A stretch of 56,603 nt of DNA, taken from the NCBI GenBank assembly GCA_025454815.1, contig JALONR010000012.1, positions 1 through 56,603 on the forward strand. Reading direction: 5' to 3'. The stretch comes from Bacteroidales bacterium (GTDB lineage Bacteria; Bacteroidota; Bacteroidia; Bacteroidales; VadinHA17). The position numbers and the translations under genes are program-made. This document shows positions 38,577-48,641 of this stretch, one piece after another. Every line of letters begins with the position of its first letter. Position 1 is the first letter of the stretch. Under the pieces are notes generated by a model that saw only the letters and a program-made list of their open reading frames with translations, was not told the DNA's origin and did no database searches.

Positions 38577-41573
38577 TTAGAATGTAAGATTGACACCCAG
38601 TGTAAATGTCCTGGTCGTGGGATACTTATCCCTTTCATCATTGCCCGGGTTAAGACCAATGCGGTTCACCTCGGGGTCAATGCCCTTGTATCCTGTAAGG
38701 GTATAGAGGTTGAGTCCTGATGCATATATCCGTGCATTCCTGACATACTGCCTGCTCCTGAGATTGAAGGTGTAACCAAGGGTCATGTTATCAATCTTCC
38801 AGTAGTCGCCATCCTCAATGTAATAGCTCACGTAAGCCAGGTCATAGGTAAGCCTGGCCTTGCCGTATACATTGTCAAATGCACTCTCCAGCATATTGTA
38901 CTGGTAGATGCGGGGATTTTCATAGTACATCCTCTGGAAGTTGAGGATCTGGAAGCCAAATGCACCCCTCATATTGATCTCGAGATCAAAGTTCTTGTAC
39001 CTAAATGAGTTGTTCCAGCCCAGATAATGCTTGGGTAGACCGTTTCCGAGGACTTTCCTGTCATCCTGTGTGGACTGGGTTATGGGAATATTTTCACCAT
39101 CCTTGTTTTCAATGATCCATATTCCAGCATCAGTTATATCAACTGATTTCCAGCCGTAGAAGTTACCTATCTGGTCACCTATCTTCACAATGTGTGTTGT
39201 CTGCTGGATAGGCTCGCCAGTATGCCCCGTGTAGAAGAAATCATTGGTCGTCTGGAACTGTTCGTTCGAGAGAGAAACGAGCTTGTTCCTGTTTGTGGAA
39301 TAGGTTATGCCTGTCATCCAGTTGAAGTCAGCCATGGCAACAGGGGTACCCTGGATCAGCGCCTCAAGACCATGGTTATCCATCACACCAACGTTCGAAG
39401 TGATTGAAGAATAGAGGTACGGAGGCGTTGGCACCTGGTAATCCCAAAGCATGTCCTTGGTACGGCGGCGGTAGAAATCCAGGGTACCATTAAGCCTTCC
39501 GTCAAGAAAACCGAAGTCAAGACCGATGTTGATCTCCTCCTTCTTCTCCCAGCGGAGGTCAGGGTTCGGGTTCCGGTTTGGCTCAACACCCTGAATCCAT
39601 ACTCCGTTCGAAAGGAAGCGGGCACCGTAATTGAGGCTGATAAGCGACATGTATGAGTTACCGGGAGCTGTACCAGTAATACCGTATCCTGCTCTCAGTT
39701 TCAGATCACTGATAAAATCAATGTTTTCCATGAATGATTCGCGGCTGATACGCCATCCTGCCGACACTGCGGGGAATGTACCCCACTTGTGGTTCGCACC
39801 GAACTTGGATGAGCCTTCCTGCCTCAGACTTGCCATGAGCAGATACTTGTCATCAAAATTGTAGCTTCCCCTTGCAAAGAACGCAATAAGGGTATTCTCG
39901 GTCTTGCTGCTGCTCATTGTGGCTTCACCCCTGGTGAGTGCGTCCCCGCTCTGCATCCTGTTGTAGCTGTAAAAGTCGGTCGGAAAGTCCCAGTTAGTCA
40001 TCCAGAAACCTTCAAAAACATCATTCTGATAGCTGTAACCACCCATAAGGCTGAGATTGCTCTTGCCAAAGGTATATGCATAATCAGTTGTCAGTTCCAG
40101 AAGCTTGCTCTGGTTGGCAGTTGTACCCCTCGATGCATACCCGTTGCGCCCGCTTTTGGTTGTGGAGACATGCTTCTTCGTCTGTGAGAAACCGCGTGTC
40201 TGGTTGTAGGTGTTATTTGAAATCAGAAGATTGATATTCCATCTCTTTAAAGGAGTGAGGGTAACTCTACCGTTCATCTGGATCTCACGCTCATTGTTCT
40301 TGCCATCAGACTCCATGATGTAAGCAACAGGGTTGTCATAGAAATAAGTGTTACGCTCCTGCCAGACACCGTTTGCATCATATATGGCATCTGTCGGATT
40401 GCGGATGATTGCCTGCCTGTAAACATAGTTGTTGAATGAGTAGCCGTCGCCTCCTGTCCAATAGGTACGGTCACGGATGATTGAATTGAAGCTAACTTTC
40501 AGCATCCCGTCAAGAGCAGTGTGGTTGATCCCGATACGGCCCGAAGCCTGCTTATTATCTGACCTGATGAAAAGACCTTCCCAGTAACGGTAGTTTACAG
40601 AGGCTGTGTAATTGGAATTGGTATTACCACCCTTTAGCGTGAGGTTATGGTTCATGCTGACCGGTGTCCGGGTAATCTCACCGAGCCAGTCAGTGCTGCT
40701 TCCCAGGTCAACAAAACCGGGAACATCAGCCATACGCTCCCTGTACTGCTCGGCATTCAGGAAGGGCATCTGCCTGGCTATCGTCTGAACTGTTGCATAC
40801 GCATTGTATTCAACCGTAGGTTTAATATCCTGCCCTACACCCTTGGTGGTAATGATGATCACACCGTTGGTACCCCTGGTACCGTAAATAGCAGCTGCAG
40901 AACCATCCTTGAGTACGTCAATTGACTCTATATCCTCAGGAGCCACCGTGGAAAGACTGCCCGGTACGCCGTCAATGAGAATGAGCGGAGAAGTACTTGC
41001 TGAAAGAGTAGTGATACCACGAAGCATGATCTGTGCATTTGAAGTGGGATCACCTGAAGGGTTTGAGATGGTAAGACCTGCCACCTTGCCCTGGATAAGC
41101 TGTGCCGCATCCTTGACGGCACCCTTGACGAAGGCGTCAGCCTTCACGCTGGAGATCGAACTGGTTACATCTCCCTTCTTCTGGACACCATAACCAACAA
41201 CAACAATCTCCTCCATACCGAGCATGTCATACTGGAGAACTACCTCCACGTTTGACAACCCCTGTACATTAATATCCTGGGTCTTCATTCCCACATAGGA
41301 GACCTGGATCGTATTCTCGCCTGCGGTGAGAGACAGGACAAAGCGTCCGTCAACATCGGTCGAAACACCCCTGCTGGTGTTCAAAACCCTTACTGCCGCG
41401 CCCGGTACTGTTTCACCGGCCGGATCCTTTACCACACCTGTGAGCTGCCTGGTCTGAGCATGCAGATTGATAACCAGGAGCAACACCAGAAGTGACATCA
41501 GCGATCGCATCAGATGAATGCCTGCTCCCCTGCGGGCATACATCACCTGTTCTGAAGTGCATTCTTTTTTCAT
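38577..41573 (-). CDS. SusC/RagA-family TonB-dependent transporter of the arabinose locus
   Basis: A 998-residue outer-membrane oligosaccharide importer. An extended n-region of about 22 residues precedes the signal helix (LMRSLMSLLVLLLVINLHAQ). Then come a regulatory beta-sandwich (about 42-120, LTGVVKDPAGETVPGAAVRV), a TonB-box-like EEIVVVGYG, the plug (about 128-245, ending GTRGTNGVIIITTKG) and the barrel ending in RTFTLGVNLTF. It is followed by susD after 9 nt. Two AraR boxes lie in the 250-nt region upstream (41629-41647 and 41713-41731), which ties its expression to arabinose. It should carry arabinan, arabinogalactan or beta-arabinofuranoside oligosaccharides; which of them cannot be decided from sequence. 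Confidence 0.95.
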   Translation of the reverse strand: MKKECTSEQVMYARRGAGIHLMRSLMSLLVLLLVINLHAQTRQLTGVVKDPAGETVPGAAVRVLNTSRGVSTDVDGRFVLSLTAGENTIQVSYVGMKTQDINVQGLSNVEVVLQYDMLGMEEIVVVGYGVQKKGDVTSSISSVKADAFVKGAVKDAAQLIQGKVAGLTISNPSGDPTSNAQIMLRGITTLSASTSPLILIDGVPGSLSTVAPEDIESIDVLKDGSAAAIYGTRGTNGVIIITTKGVGQDIKPTVEYNAYATVQTIARQMPFLNAEQYRERMADVPGFVDLGSSTDWLGEITRTPVSMNHNLTLKGGNTNSNYTASVNYRYWEGLFIRSDNKQASGRIGINHTALDGMLKVSFNSIIRDRTYWTGGDGYSFNNYVYRQAIIRNPTDAIYDANGVWQERNTYFYDNPVAYIMESDGKNNEREIQMNGRVTLTPLKRWNINLLISNNTYNQTRGFSQTKKHVSTTKSGRNGYASRGTTANQSKLLELTTDYAYTFGKSNLSLMGGYSYQNDVFEGFWMTNWDFPTDFYSYNRMQSGDALTRGEATMSSSKTENTLIAFFARGSYNFDDKYLLMASLRQEGSSKFGANHKWGTFPAVSAGWRISRESFMENIDFISDLKLRAGYGITGTAPGNSYMSLISLNYGARFLSNGVWIQGVEPNRNPNPDLRWEKKEEINIGLDFGFLDGRLNGTLDFYRRRTKDMLWDYQVPTPPYLYSSITSNVGVMDNHGLEALIQGTPVAMADFNWMTGITYSTNRNKLVSLSNEQFQTTNDFFYTGHTGEPIQQTTHIVKIGDQIGNFYGWKSVDITDAGIWIIENKDGENIPITQSTQDDRKVLGNGLPKHYLGWNNSFRYKNFDLEINMRGAFGFQILNFQRMYYENPRIYQYNMLESAFDNVYGKARLTYDLAYVSYYIEDGDYWKIDNMTLGYTFNLRSRQYVRNARIYASGLNLYTLTGYKGIDPEVNRIGLNPGNDERDKYPTTRTFTLGVNLTF

Positions 41574-41628
41574 AAAGGTTGATTCATTCCGTTAAAAACT
41601 GGTTCATAATAGGTTTAAATGGATATAA

Positions 41629-41647
41629 TAGTGTATTTTTTACACTT
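41629..41647. promoter_or_regulatory. AraR box proximal to susC
   Basis: TAGTGTA-TTTTT-TACACTT, centred about 65 nt before the susC ATG. The geometry is identical to the other boxes (TGTA-N5-TACA core). Confidence 0.7.
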
Positions 41648-41712
41648 TAATACTCGCAATTCAATGCCTGAGTTATATTGAAAAATGGATTTCATGGCTT
41701 TCTTTCCTTGTT

Positions 41713-41731
41713 AAATGTAATTTTTACACTT
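41713..41731. promoter_or_regulatory. AraR box distal to susC
   Basis: AAATGTA-ATTTT-TACACTT, 84 nt (eight helical turns) from the proximal box. Two boxes on the same face of the DNA would suit cooperative binding or looping. Confidence 0.7.
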
Positions 41732-41773
41732 TTTTCAGGAGAGTGCAAGATATAATATTCCTATGAAAGATAT

Positions 41774-41789
41774 TATGTTATATAACATA
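41774..41789. promoter_or_regulatory. Perfect 16-bp A/T-rich palindrome
   Basis: TATGTTAT/ATAACATA is a perfect palindrome in the 252-bp gap between the GH127 stop codon and susC. It could be an operator for another regulator. It has no loop and is A/T-rich, so it is a poor terminator. Confidence 0.4.
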
Positions 41790-41825
41790 TGCCGGAAACG
41801 ATTTAAATAATGACCTTAAGGACAG

Positions 41826-44243
41826 TCATTCAATGATTACCTCATGTATTCCAGAAGAAAAATCCTTGCTGAGTTTTATATTTATCCTGAGGGCGGTGGC
41901 TTTCATAGGTACTATCTCAGCCACGTTCCAGGCGTCTTTGGTGACTGCCATCGGGGTGACCGGGGTTGCCTTTTTCCATGTGCCTCCCGAGAGGTATTCT
42001 ATCTCCCATTCGTCCGGAATCCTGCAGCCGCCGAACGGGCCGTCATCAAACCAGTAGACCTTTACCCTTGATATAGTCTCGGGTTTTGTAAAATCGAATT
42101 TTACCCAGTCCCACCTGTTGTTATGGGGCCACCAGTGGTAGTATGGCCATGTATGGTCATTGGAGTTTGCCGGTTCAAGCTGGTCAGTGATCGATGAAAG
42201 CGCCCTGTTCTGTATGCTGCCGGTCACCTTGCTCGTATAAGCAATTGTCGGAGCCGGAGTTGGCCTGGCGCTGGTTTCGCGGTATGGAAGCCAGACCTTC
42301 ATCTCCCCTGGCCCGCGGTTATTCCACAGATGATAAGGTATCAGCGTCAGCTCATGGTACTCACCGAGCGAAACCGAACCGTCAAGGTTCCGGGAAGCCT
42401 GTCTTGCCTTTGTGGTGATGACCTGGGTGCCGTTGAGCATGTCTGCCCTGAAAGCGGTTGAGAACTCAGGATTCTCGTCAACCACCAGGCCCAGCACATG
42501 GCCGTCTGCATTGTCAGGCCATTCGGCACAGAACATCAGAGGACCCCTCTGGACTGCGTACTTGCCTTCGTCTTCCTTCACCCTCTCGTCTGCAAGAACG
42601 GTTCTGACCGGCATCGGTATGTCAAGCTCAACCCTGTCACCTGCCTGCCATCTGCGGGTTATAATGGCGTAACCGTTTTCAATGTTTACGTTTGCGGTCT
42701 CACCGTTGATCAGCATGGTATGCTTTTCGTCCGACTGGCTGCCGAATCTGTAAAGTCCGCCCGGGATGGCTTCATTCCTTGCCCAGCCGGGTATACGGAT
42801 ACGGAGTGTGAATTTCCCCTCCTGTTCCGGATCTAATGTCATGTTCACCCTGCCCTCCCAGGGGTAATTTGTCTCCTGGGTAATCTTCAACTTATGGTTG
42901 CCGAACTCAATGGCAGCACTGTTTGAAGCAAAAAGGTTCACATACAGGTCTTTATCTGTCACGGAATAAATATATCCGGGAATGGCTGGTATGAACCTGC
43001 ATATGTTTGACGGGCAGCATGCGCAGCCAAACCAGGCCGAGCGCTCATGCTGACCGTTTGACTCCAGCGGATTGGGATAGAAGAACCTGTCTCCTTCAAG
43101 GTTCACCCCTGAGAGGGCCCCGTTATAGAGTGTCTTTTCAAGGATGTCAAAATATTTGCCCTCACCATGCAGCGAAAAGAGCCTGTGGTTAAAGAAGATG
43201 TCACCGATCGAGGCACAGGTCTCACAGTATGCTGACATATTCGGAAGATGATAAGGTTCAGCAAAACCCTCATTTCCGCCTGAGGCTCCTATACCGCCTG
43301 TAACATACATCTTCCTGTAGACCAGGTCTTCCCAGATCTTTGTAATAGCATTGATGTATGCCTCGTCTCCAAGTATGGCAGCCACATCAGCCATGCCTGA
43401 ATACATATAGGTCGCTCTTACGGAGTGGCCCACCGCTTCTGTCTGGTCAACCACCTTCTTATGGCTCTGTGAATACTCTTCGCCGTCATCGCGGGTGCCA
43501 CGGGCATCAAGAAAGAACTTTGCAAGGTCCAGGTACTTCTTATCCCCGGTTTCCCCGTAAAGCTTGACAAGGCCCATTTCAATGACCTGGTGGCCCGGAT
43601 AGCTCACAAAAGCATCCCATCCGAAATCCTTGTCAACAAGGTCGGCAGATTTAATTGAAATGTCAAGCAGGTCACGCTTACCCGTGGCCTGGTAATGTGC
43701 CACGGCTGCCTCATACATATGCCCGAGGTTATAAAGCTCATGGCTGAGGATATTGGTCTTACCCCATCTTTCCCCCTCAGCCCAGTCATGGATTTTCCCG
43801 TATCCCATCTCAGCGATAGTCCGGTTGGTATAGAGGTATCCGTCATCCTCCTGTGCAAGGCCTATCTTATATATTAAGGTGTCAAGGTATGCTTCCAGTT
43901 CGGGGTCAGGAAAAGTCTGGAGTGAGTAGCTTGCCCCCTCGATAATCTTTGTAACGTCAGAGTCATCAAATGGATATATAGTCTGAAACGCCCCGGTATC
44001 AAGGCCTCCTGCAATCTCGAAGTTCTTTATCCGCCCTGTTGATTCGCAGTAACCGAAGGCAATTGGTATGGTCACTTCGTGGTTCTTTTTGATTCGTGGT
44101 GCCCAGAAGTTGTCGGTCATTTTCACCGATGTGAAGGGTACGGGCCTGATCGGGTAATTCCCGTCCTTCTTGCTGCCTGTGCATGAAGCCACGGTGATTG
44201 CCGTTGCAGCGGCGAGGATTGTTATTCTTCCTGATAGTCTCAT
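41826..44243 (-). CDS. GH127 beta-L-arabinofuranosidase with C-terminal discoidin-like domain
   Basis: An 805-residue protein with a lipoprotein-like signal (MRLSGRITILAAATAITVASC). The GH127 barrel and beta-domains span about 30-660. Start motif FTSVKMTDNFWAPRIKKNHEVTIP, and the zinc-thiolate site in MSAYCETCASIGDIFFNHRL and WFGCACCPSNICRF (CxCC) correspond to the Glu, Cys and nucleophile Cys of Bifidobacterium HypBA1. LYNLGHMYEAAVAHYQATG is also conserved. The last 120 residues (WVKFDFTKPETISRVKVYWFDDG...) form a discoidin-like carbohydrate-binding domain. It removes beta-L-arabinofuranose, for example from hydroxyproline-rich glycoprotein oligosaccharides. It starts 2 nt after the previous GH127 gene ends and is the last gene of the ara operon. 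Confidence 0.92.
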   Translation of the reverse strand: MRLSGRITILAAATAITVASCTGSKKDGNYPIRPVPFTSVKMTDNFWAPRIKKNHEVTIPIAFGYCESTGRIKNFEIAGGLDTGAFQTIYPFDDSDVTKIIEGASYSLQTFPDPELEAYLDTLIYKIGLAQEDDGYLYTNRTIAEMGYGKIHDWAEGERWGKTNILSHELYNLGHMYEAAVAHYQATGKRDLLDISIKSADLVDKDFGWDAFVSYPGHQVIEMGLVKLYGETGDKKYLDLAKFFLDARGTRDDGEEYSQSHKKVVDQTEAVGHSVRATYMYSGMADVAAILGDEAYINAITKIWEDLVYRKMYVTGGIGASGGNEGFAEPYHLPNMSAYCETCASIGDIFFNHRLFSLHGEGKYFDILEKTLYNGALSGVNLEGDRFFYPNPLESNGQHERSAWFGCACCPSNICRFIPAIPGYIYSVTDKDLYVNLFASNSAAIEFGNHKLKITQETNYPWEGRVNMTLDPEQEGKFTLRIRIPGWARNEAIPGGLYRFGSQSDEKHTMLINGETANVNIENGYAIITRRWQAGDRVELDIPMPVRTVLADERVKEDEGKYAVQRGPLMFCAEWPDNADGHVLGLVVDENPEFSTAFRADMLNGTQVITTKARQASRNLDGSVSLGEYHELTLIPYHLWNNRGPGEMKVWLPYRETSARPTPAPTIAYTSKVTGSIQNRALSSITDQLEPANSNDHTWPYYHWWPHNNRWDWVKFDFTKPETISRVKVYWFDDGPFGGCRIPDEWEIEYLSGGTWKKATPVTPMAVTKDAWNVAEIVPMKATALRINIKLSKDFSSGIHEVIIE

Positions 44244-44245
44244 GA

Positions 44246-46216
44246 TTATTTGTTGTTTGTTTTAATCCATACTGTCATCTCTCCTTTGCCCCTGTTGGCC
44301 CAGGAGTAATAGGGGACTGCCTTTGCCTCCCTCACCTCCCCGGCCGGGTCAGTAACCGAAAACCTGAGTGTGCCTACACCGCCAAGCAGTTGCTTTTCGA
44401 ACTCAAAAACCGGTTTCACCGATGTATCAACGGTCATCTCCCTCACCGGTCCGTTGTCTGCCTCTTCAAGGCAATAGACTATAGGCCCCACTCCGAGTGC
44501 CACCCTTCCGCTGTCAGCCTTCACCTCAGCCCTTGCCTGGATGAACCTGGGCTCAAGCGGCAGTGATATTTCTACTATGTCTCCCTTCTTCCATTCCCTG
44601 TCAATGTGTGCAAATCCGTCCTTTATGGGAGCCTTTGTCTTTCGCCCGTTGATCCTGATGCCAACCCTCCCCTTTGCAGGTGTTGCATACCTGTACAGAT
44701 CTCCGTCAATCGGTTCTCCGCCTGTCCATTCAGGTATCCTGACGCCAAGAGTGAACCTGCTGTCATCAGCAGAGGGGTTAACGGTTACCTTTACCTCTCC
44801 GGTCCATGGATAACCGGTCTCCATTGATATCTCCGTCTCTCCGGAAGGCGTTGCCAGGTGAGCCGTCGAGCCGATAAACAGGTTCAGGTTAATTCCCGTG
44901 GCTGTCTCAGACCATATATACTGTTTCATTGCAGGCATGAAGCGCGCGACATTCACCGGACAGCATGAGCACTCGAACCATCCTGCCCTCTCGAAACTTC
45001 CGTCAGACTCAAGAGGGTTTGGGTAATAGAAACTGCATCCGCCCTGTCCTATACCGGAGATGAGACCATTGTATAGGGTTCTTTCCAGCACGTCAAGGTA
45101 TTTAGCCTCACCCGTGGCGGAATAGAGCCTGTGGTTCCAGAAGACATTTGCCACAGAGGCGCATGTTTCAGTATAGGCAGTCATGTTCGGCAGTTCGAAA
45201 GCTTCACCGAAAGCTTCGCCATACTCTTTGGAACCTATTCCTCCTGTTATATATATCTTTCCGCCGGTAACATCATCCCATATCTTTTCCGATGCTTCAA
45301 GGTACCTGTTGTCTCCCGTGGCCCGCGACAGGTCAGCCATGGCAGTGTACATATAAGCCCCTCTTACGGCATGGCCCACTGCCTCTGTCTGCTCAAGCAC
45401 CGGGAGGTGCATCTGCAGGTATACCGAATCATTGTAAACCTCAAAGCGCGAACCGGCCGGATGCCTGATATAATCTTCCTGCCTGCCCCTGACATCGATG
45501 AAAAAACGAGCCAGCTCAAGCCACTGGTTATTTCCGGTAAGCTCATAAAGCTTAATGAGCCCTATCTCTATCTCCTGGTGACCGGGGGCAATTTCACGAA
45601 GGCCCCACCCAAACTCGGAAGCGACAAGTTCAGCATTCTTAAGGGCCACATTCAGGAAACTGCTCGAGCCGGTAGCGAGGTAGTGTGCCACGGCAGCCTC
45701 ATACATGTGTCCCACATTATATAATTCATGGCTGACCCTTTCGTCAATCCATCTCTCGCTGCCGGCACCGGGAGCCATATTGACAGGATCTATTGTACGG
45801 GTGGTGTAGAGGTAGCCGTCATCCTCCTGGGCGGCCGCAATAAGTGTAACCAGGCTGTCGACATAACTGCGCAGTTCCGGGTCAGGTGTCTCCAGCAGCG
45901 AATAACAGGCGCCCTCCATGATCTTGAATACATCTGAATCATTGTACCTCTCGCCGGTGTGTTTTCCCTTCATCAGTCCTCCGGCTATCGCGAAGTTGTC
46001 AATGCGACCGGTCTCCTCACATTTACCGAATACATAAGGTATGGTTGCGGTCCTGTTCCGTCCGATGAGAGGAGTCCAGAAACCGTCATTTACCGTAACG
46101 GCCTGAAGTGAGGGTGTCACCAGCCAGCCTCTCTGCTCCACCTCTGGCAGGGGGGAGTTGCTTCCACATGATGCCAGCATGATTGATACGGATAATATTT
46201 CGGTGATTTTTTTCAT
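44246..46216 (-). CDS. GH127 beta-L-arabinofuranosidase
   Basis: A 656-residue protein with a lipoprotein-like signal ([17 protein letters not shown]) and a complete GH127 domain without accessory modules. It has VTVNDGFWTPLIGRNRTATIPYVFG at the start, LYNVGHMYEAAVAHYLATGS, MTAYTETCASVANVFWNHRL and WFECSCCPVNVARF, the Glu/Cys/CxCC zinc-thiolate site with the presumed catalytic Cys. It hydrolyses beta-L-arabinofuranosyl linkages with a retaining cysteine mechanism in the characterised family members. The start codon overlaps the araB stop (TGATG), so translation is coupled to araB, which directly joins polymer degradation to arabinose catabolism. It shares an overall layout with the neighbouring GH127, suggesting duplication. 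Confidence 0.93.
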   Translation of the reverse strand: MKKITEILSVSIMLASCGSNSPLPEVEQRGWLVTPSLQAVTVNDGFWTPLIGRNRTATIPYVFGKCEETGRIDNFAIAGGLMKGKHTGERYNDSDVFKIMEGACYSLLETPDPELRSYVDSLVTLIAAAQEDDGYLYTTRTIDPVNMAPGAGSERWIDERVSHELYNVGHMYEAAVAHYLATGSSSFLNVALKNAELVASEFGWGLREIAPGHQEIEIGLIKLYELTGNNQWLELARFFIDVRGRQEDYIRHPAGSRFEVYNDSVYLQMHLPVLEQTEAVGHAVRGAYMYTAMADLSRATGDNRYLEASEKIWDDVTGGKIYITGGIGSKEYGEAFGEAFELPNMTAYTETCASVANVFWNHRLYSATGEAKYLDVLERTLYNGLISGIGQGGCSFYYPNPLESDGSFERAGWFECSCCPVNVARFMPAMKQYIWSETATGINLNLFIGSTAHLATPSGETEISMETGYPWTGEVKVTVNPSADDSRFTLGVRIPEWTGGEPIDGDLYRYATPAKGRVGIRINGRKTKAPIKDGFAHIDREWKKGDIVEISLPLEPRFIQARAEVKADSGRVALGVGPIVYCLEEADNGPVREMTVDTSVKPVFEFEKQLLGGVGTLRFSVTDPAGEVREAKAVPYYSWANRGKGEMTVWIKTNNK

Positions 46217-47883
46217 CAGCCTTTTGCCTCCTTTTTTATTGCCTTCAGCCTCTTCATAACATCATTGGCTCCCCGGCCAAAGTAATCATGCAGAAGCCTG
46301 TACTCAGCAAAAAGCCTGTCATATACTGAGACATTCTCCTTCACGGGCCTGTACGTTTGGTCTTTTACCCTTGCCATGACGGAAGCAGCTTCCATGATGG
46401 TGTCAAAACCACCGGCAGCCTTACCTGCAGCCACGGCGCCGAACATTGCCGAGCCAAGTGCCGGCGCCTGGGGCGAACCGGATATCTTTATCTCCCTGTT
46501 GATTACATCAGCATAGATCTGCATCACAAAGGGATTCTTTTCAGCAATACCCCCTGCAGCATAAAACTCCTTCACCGGAACGCCGTTCTCCTCAAAGGTC
46601 TCTATTATCATACGTGTACCGAAGGCAGTTGCCTCTATCAATGCCCTGTATATCTCCTCCGGTTTTGTTCCGAGGGTCATGCCTGCAATCATTCCGGTGA
46701 GGTCAACATCAACCAGTACTGACCTGTTGCCATTCCACCAGTCGAGGGCTACCAGTCCGCTCTCTCCGGGTTTCAATCGTGCTGCCTTCTCTGTCAGAAG
46801 TGTATGGAGATCCACCCCCGTTGCATCAGCTTCTGCCTTATATTCAGCGGGGGTGCAGTTCTCCACGAACCACTGGAAGTGGTCTCCCACGCAGCTCTGA
46901 CCTGCCTCGTAGCCAAAGAAACCCTCAATGATACCGTCCTCAACCACACCGCACATTCCCGGCACCTCGTGTTCGGTTTCACATAGCAGCATATGACATG
47001 TGGATGTGCCTATTATTGCCAGCATCTTGCCGGGGGAGGTGATGCCAACCGCCGGGATTGATACATGGGCATCAACATTGGCTACGGCCACTGCGGTGCC
47101 TTCCTTAAGTCCGGTAAGCCTGGCAGCGGCAGCAGTTATCTCACCGGCCTTTGTTCCAACCGGAATAAGGATACGGGAAAGCTTCTCATCAACCAGTTTC
47201 TCCATCCCGGGGTGCAAAGCCCTGAAGAAATCATCTGAGGGGTAACTCTCATGCTTGTGCCAGATTGCCTTGTAACCTGCCGTGCAGGTGTTGCGCTTTT
47301 CGGTTCCCGTTAACTGCCACACCACCCAGTCAGCCGCCTCGATGTACCTGTCAGCAGCTTCATAAACATCAGGGTCTTCATTCAACGTCTGCCATACCTT
47401 GGGTATCATCCACTCTGAAGAGATCTTGCCGCCATATCGCTTCAGGAACTTCTCTCCCCTCTCCTCTGCAATGGCATTGAGCCTGTTGGCTTCATCCTGA
47501 GCTGCATGGTGCTTCCATAGCTTGATCCATGCATTGGGACGGCCCTTAAACTCATCAAGGAAACAGAGCGGCGTACCGTCTGCCTTTACCGGTAACACGG
47601 TGCATGCGGTAAAATCTATCCCCACTCCAACAACCTGATCAGGTGTAACCATGGCCATCTTCATGACCCCGGGAATGGTTTTCCTGAATACATCGAGATA
47701 ATCCTTCGGGTGCTGCAGAGCCCAGTCGACTCCCAGCGGAGTGCCGTCAGGAAGCTTCTCGTCCATGACACCGTGTGAATATTCATGAACAGCAACGGCC
47801 ACCTCCTCGCCGGTTGTGGTATCTACCAGGACGGCTCTTCCCGAAAGGGTTCCGAAATCGACCCCGATTGTATACTTGTGCAT
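46216..47883 (-). CDS. araB: Ribulokinase
   Basis: Phosphorylates L-ribulose to L-ribulose 5-phosphate with ATP in the cytoplasm. A 555-residue FGGY-family kinase with the ribulokinase start [26 protein letters not shown], the [22 protein letters not shown] block, [28 protein letters not shown], the GTSTCHMLL phosphate loop and the [32 protein letters not shown] nucleotide-binding motif. Length fits AraB. It follows araD after 21 nt and its stop codon overlaps the next gene, a GH127 enzyme, by 1 nt. It is part of the araR-containing operon. Confidence 0.97.
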   Translation of the reverse strand: MHKYTIGVDFGTLSGRAVLVDTTTGEEVAVAVHEYSHGVMDEKLPDGTPLGVDWALQHPKDYLDVFRKTIPGVMKMAMVTPDQVVGVGIDFTACTVLPVKADGTPLCFLDEFKGRPNAWIKLWKHHAAQDEANRLNAIAEERGEKFLKRYGGKISSEWMIPKVWQTLNEDPDVYEAADRYIEAADWVVWQLTGTEKRNTCTAGYKAIWHKHESYPSDDFFRALHPGMEKLVDEKLSRILIPVGTKAGEITAAAARLTGLKEGTAVAVANVDAHVSIPAVGITSPGKMLAIIGTSTCHMLLCETEHEVPGMCGVVEDGIIEGFFGYEAGQSCVGDHFQWFVENCTPAEYKAEADATGVDLHTLLTEKAARLKPGESGLVALDWWNGNRSVLVDVDLTGMIAGMTLGTKPEEIYRALIEATAFGTRMIIETFEENGVPVKEFYAAGGIAEKNPFVMQIYADVINREIKISGSPQAPALGSAMFGAVAAGKAAGGFDTIMEAASVMARVKDQTYRPVKENVSVYDRLFAEYRLLHDYFGRGANDVMKRLKAIKKEAKG

Positions 47884-47904
47884 TTTAATATGTATATGAA
47901 TGAA

Positions 47905-48594
47905 TTATTTCTTCTGGCCGTAATATGCATTCTTCCCGTGTTTACGCAGGTAATGCCTGTCAAGCAGGTGGTTATCAATACCCTGAACGTCGGCCAGGCT
48001 GACCGTCAGGGCTGCCATCCGCGCCACCTCTTCAAGAACCACGGCATTGCGGACGGCGTCGGCAGGTGTACTGCCCCATGTAAACGGTCCGTGCGAGGCC
48101 ACCAGTGCTGCAGGCATAGTCAAAGGATCTTTCCCCTGAAGTGCCAGTGCAATCACAAGTCCCGTATTGTACTCATAGTTATCCTCCGTCTCTTCCGCCG
48201 TCAGCCTCCGGGTTACCGGTACTGCTCCGTAGAAATGGTCGGCATGAGTTGTACCCAGGCAGGGAATGGACCTGCAGGCCTGGGCCCAGGCTGTGGCATG
48301 CGTGGAGTGGGTATGTACCACCCCACCAATAGCCGGGAATGATTTGTAAAGAGCACTGTGAGTAGGTGCATCGGTTGAAGGTTTAAGTGTTCCTTCAATG
48401 ACATTCCCGTCAAGGTCGGTTACAACCATATCACCGGCAGTCATCTCATCATATGAAACACCTGAAGGCTTGATTACCATAAGCCCGGATGCCCTGTCAA
48501 TTCCGCTGACATTACCCCAGGTCATAACGACAAGGCCGTGCCTTACCAGTTCAAGATTGGCCCTGAAAACATCTTCTTTAAGCTTTTCAAGCAT
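47905..48594 (-). CDS. araD: L-ribulose-5-phosphate 4-epimerase
   Basis: Epimerises L-ribulose 5-phosphate to D-xylulose 5-phosphate, the entry to the pentose phosphate pathway. A 229-residue class II aldolase/epimerase with MTWGNVSGIDRASGLMVIKPSGVSYDEM, the zinc-binding VVHTHSTHATAWAQ histidines (about 95-99), and THADHFYGAVPVTRRL, where conserved catalytic residues lie. HGPFTWG near residue 172 supplies a further zinc His. Length and motif order are those of AraD. The gene is 47 nt downstream of araR. Confidence 0.97.
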   Translation of the reverse strand: MLEKLKEDVFRANLELVRHGLVVMTWGNVSGIDRASGLMVIKPSGVSYDEMTAGDMVVTDLDGNVIEGTLKPSTDAPTHSALYKSFPAIGGVVHTHSTHATAWAQACRSIPCLGTTHADHFYGAVPVTRRLTAEETEDNYEYNTGLVIALALQGKDPLTMPAALVASHGPFTWGSTPADAVRNAVVLEEVARMAALTVSLADVQGIDNHLLDRHYLRKHGKNAYYGQKK

Positions 48595-48641
48595 GATTTT
48601 ATTAATTTTTATGAAACCACAGGGCTTTTCCGGCCGGGAAA

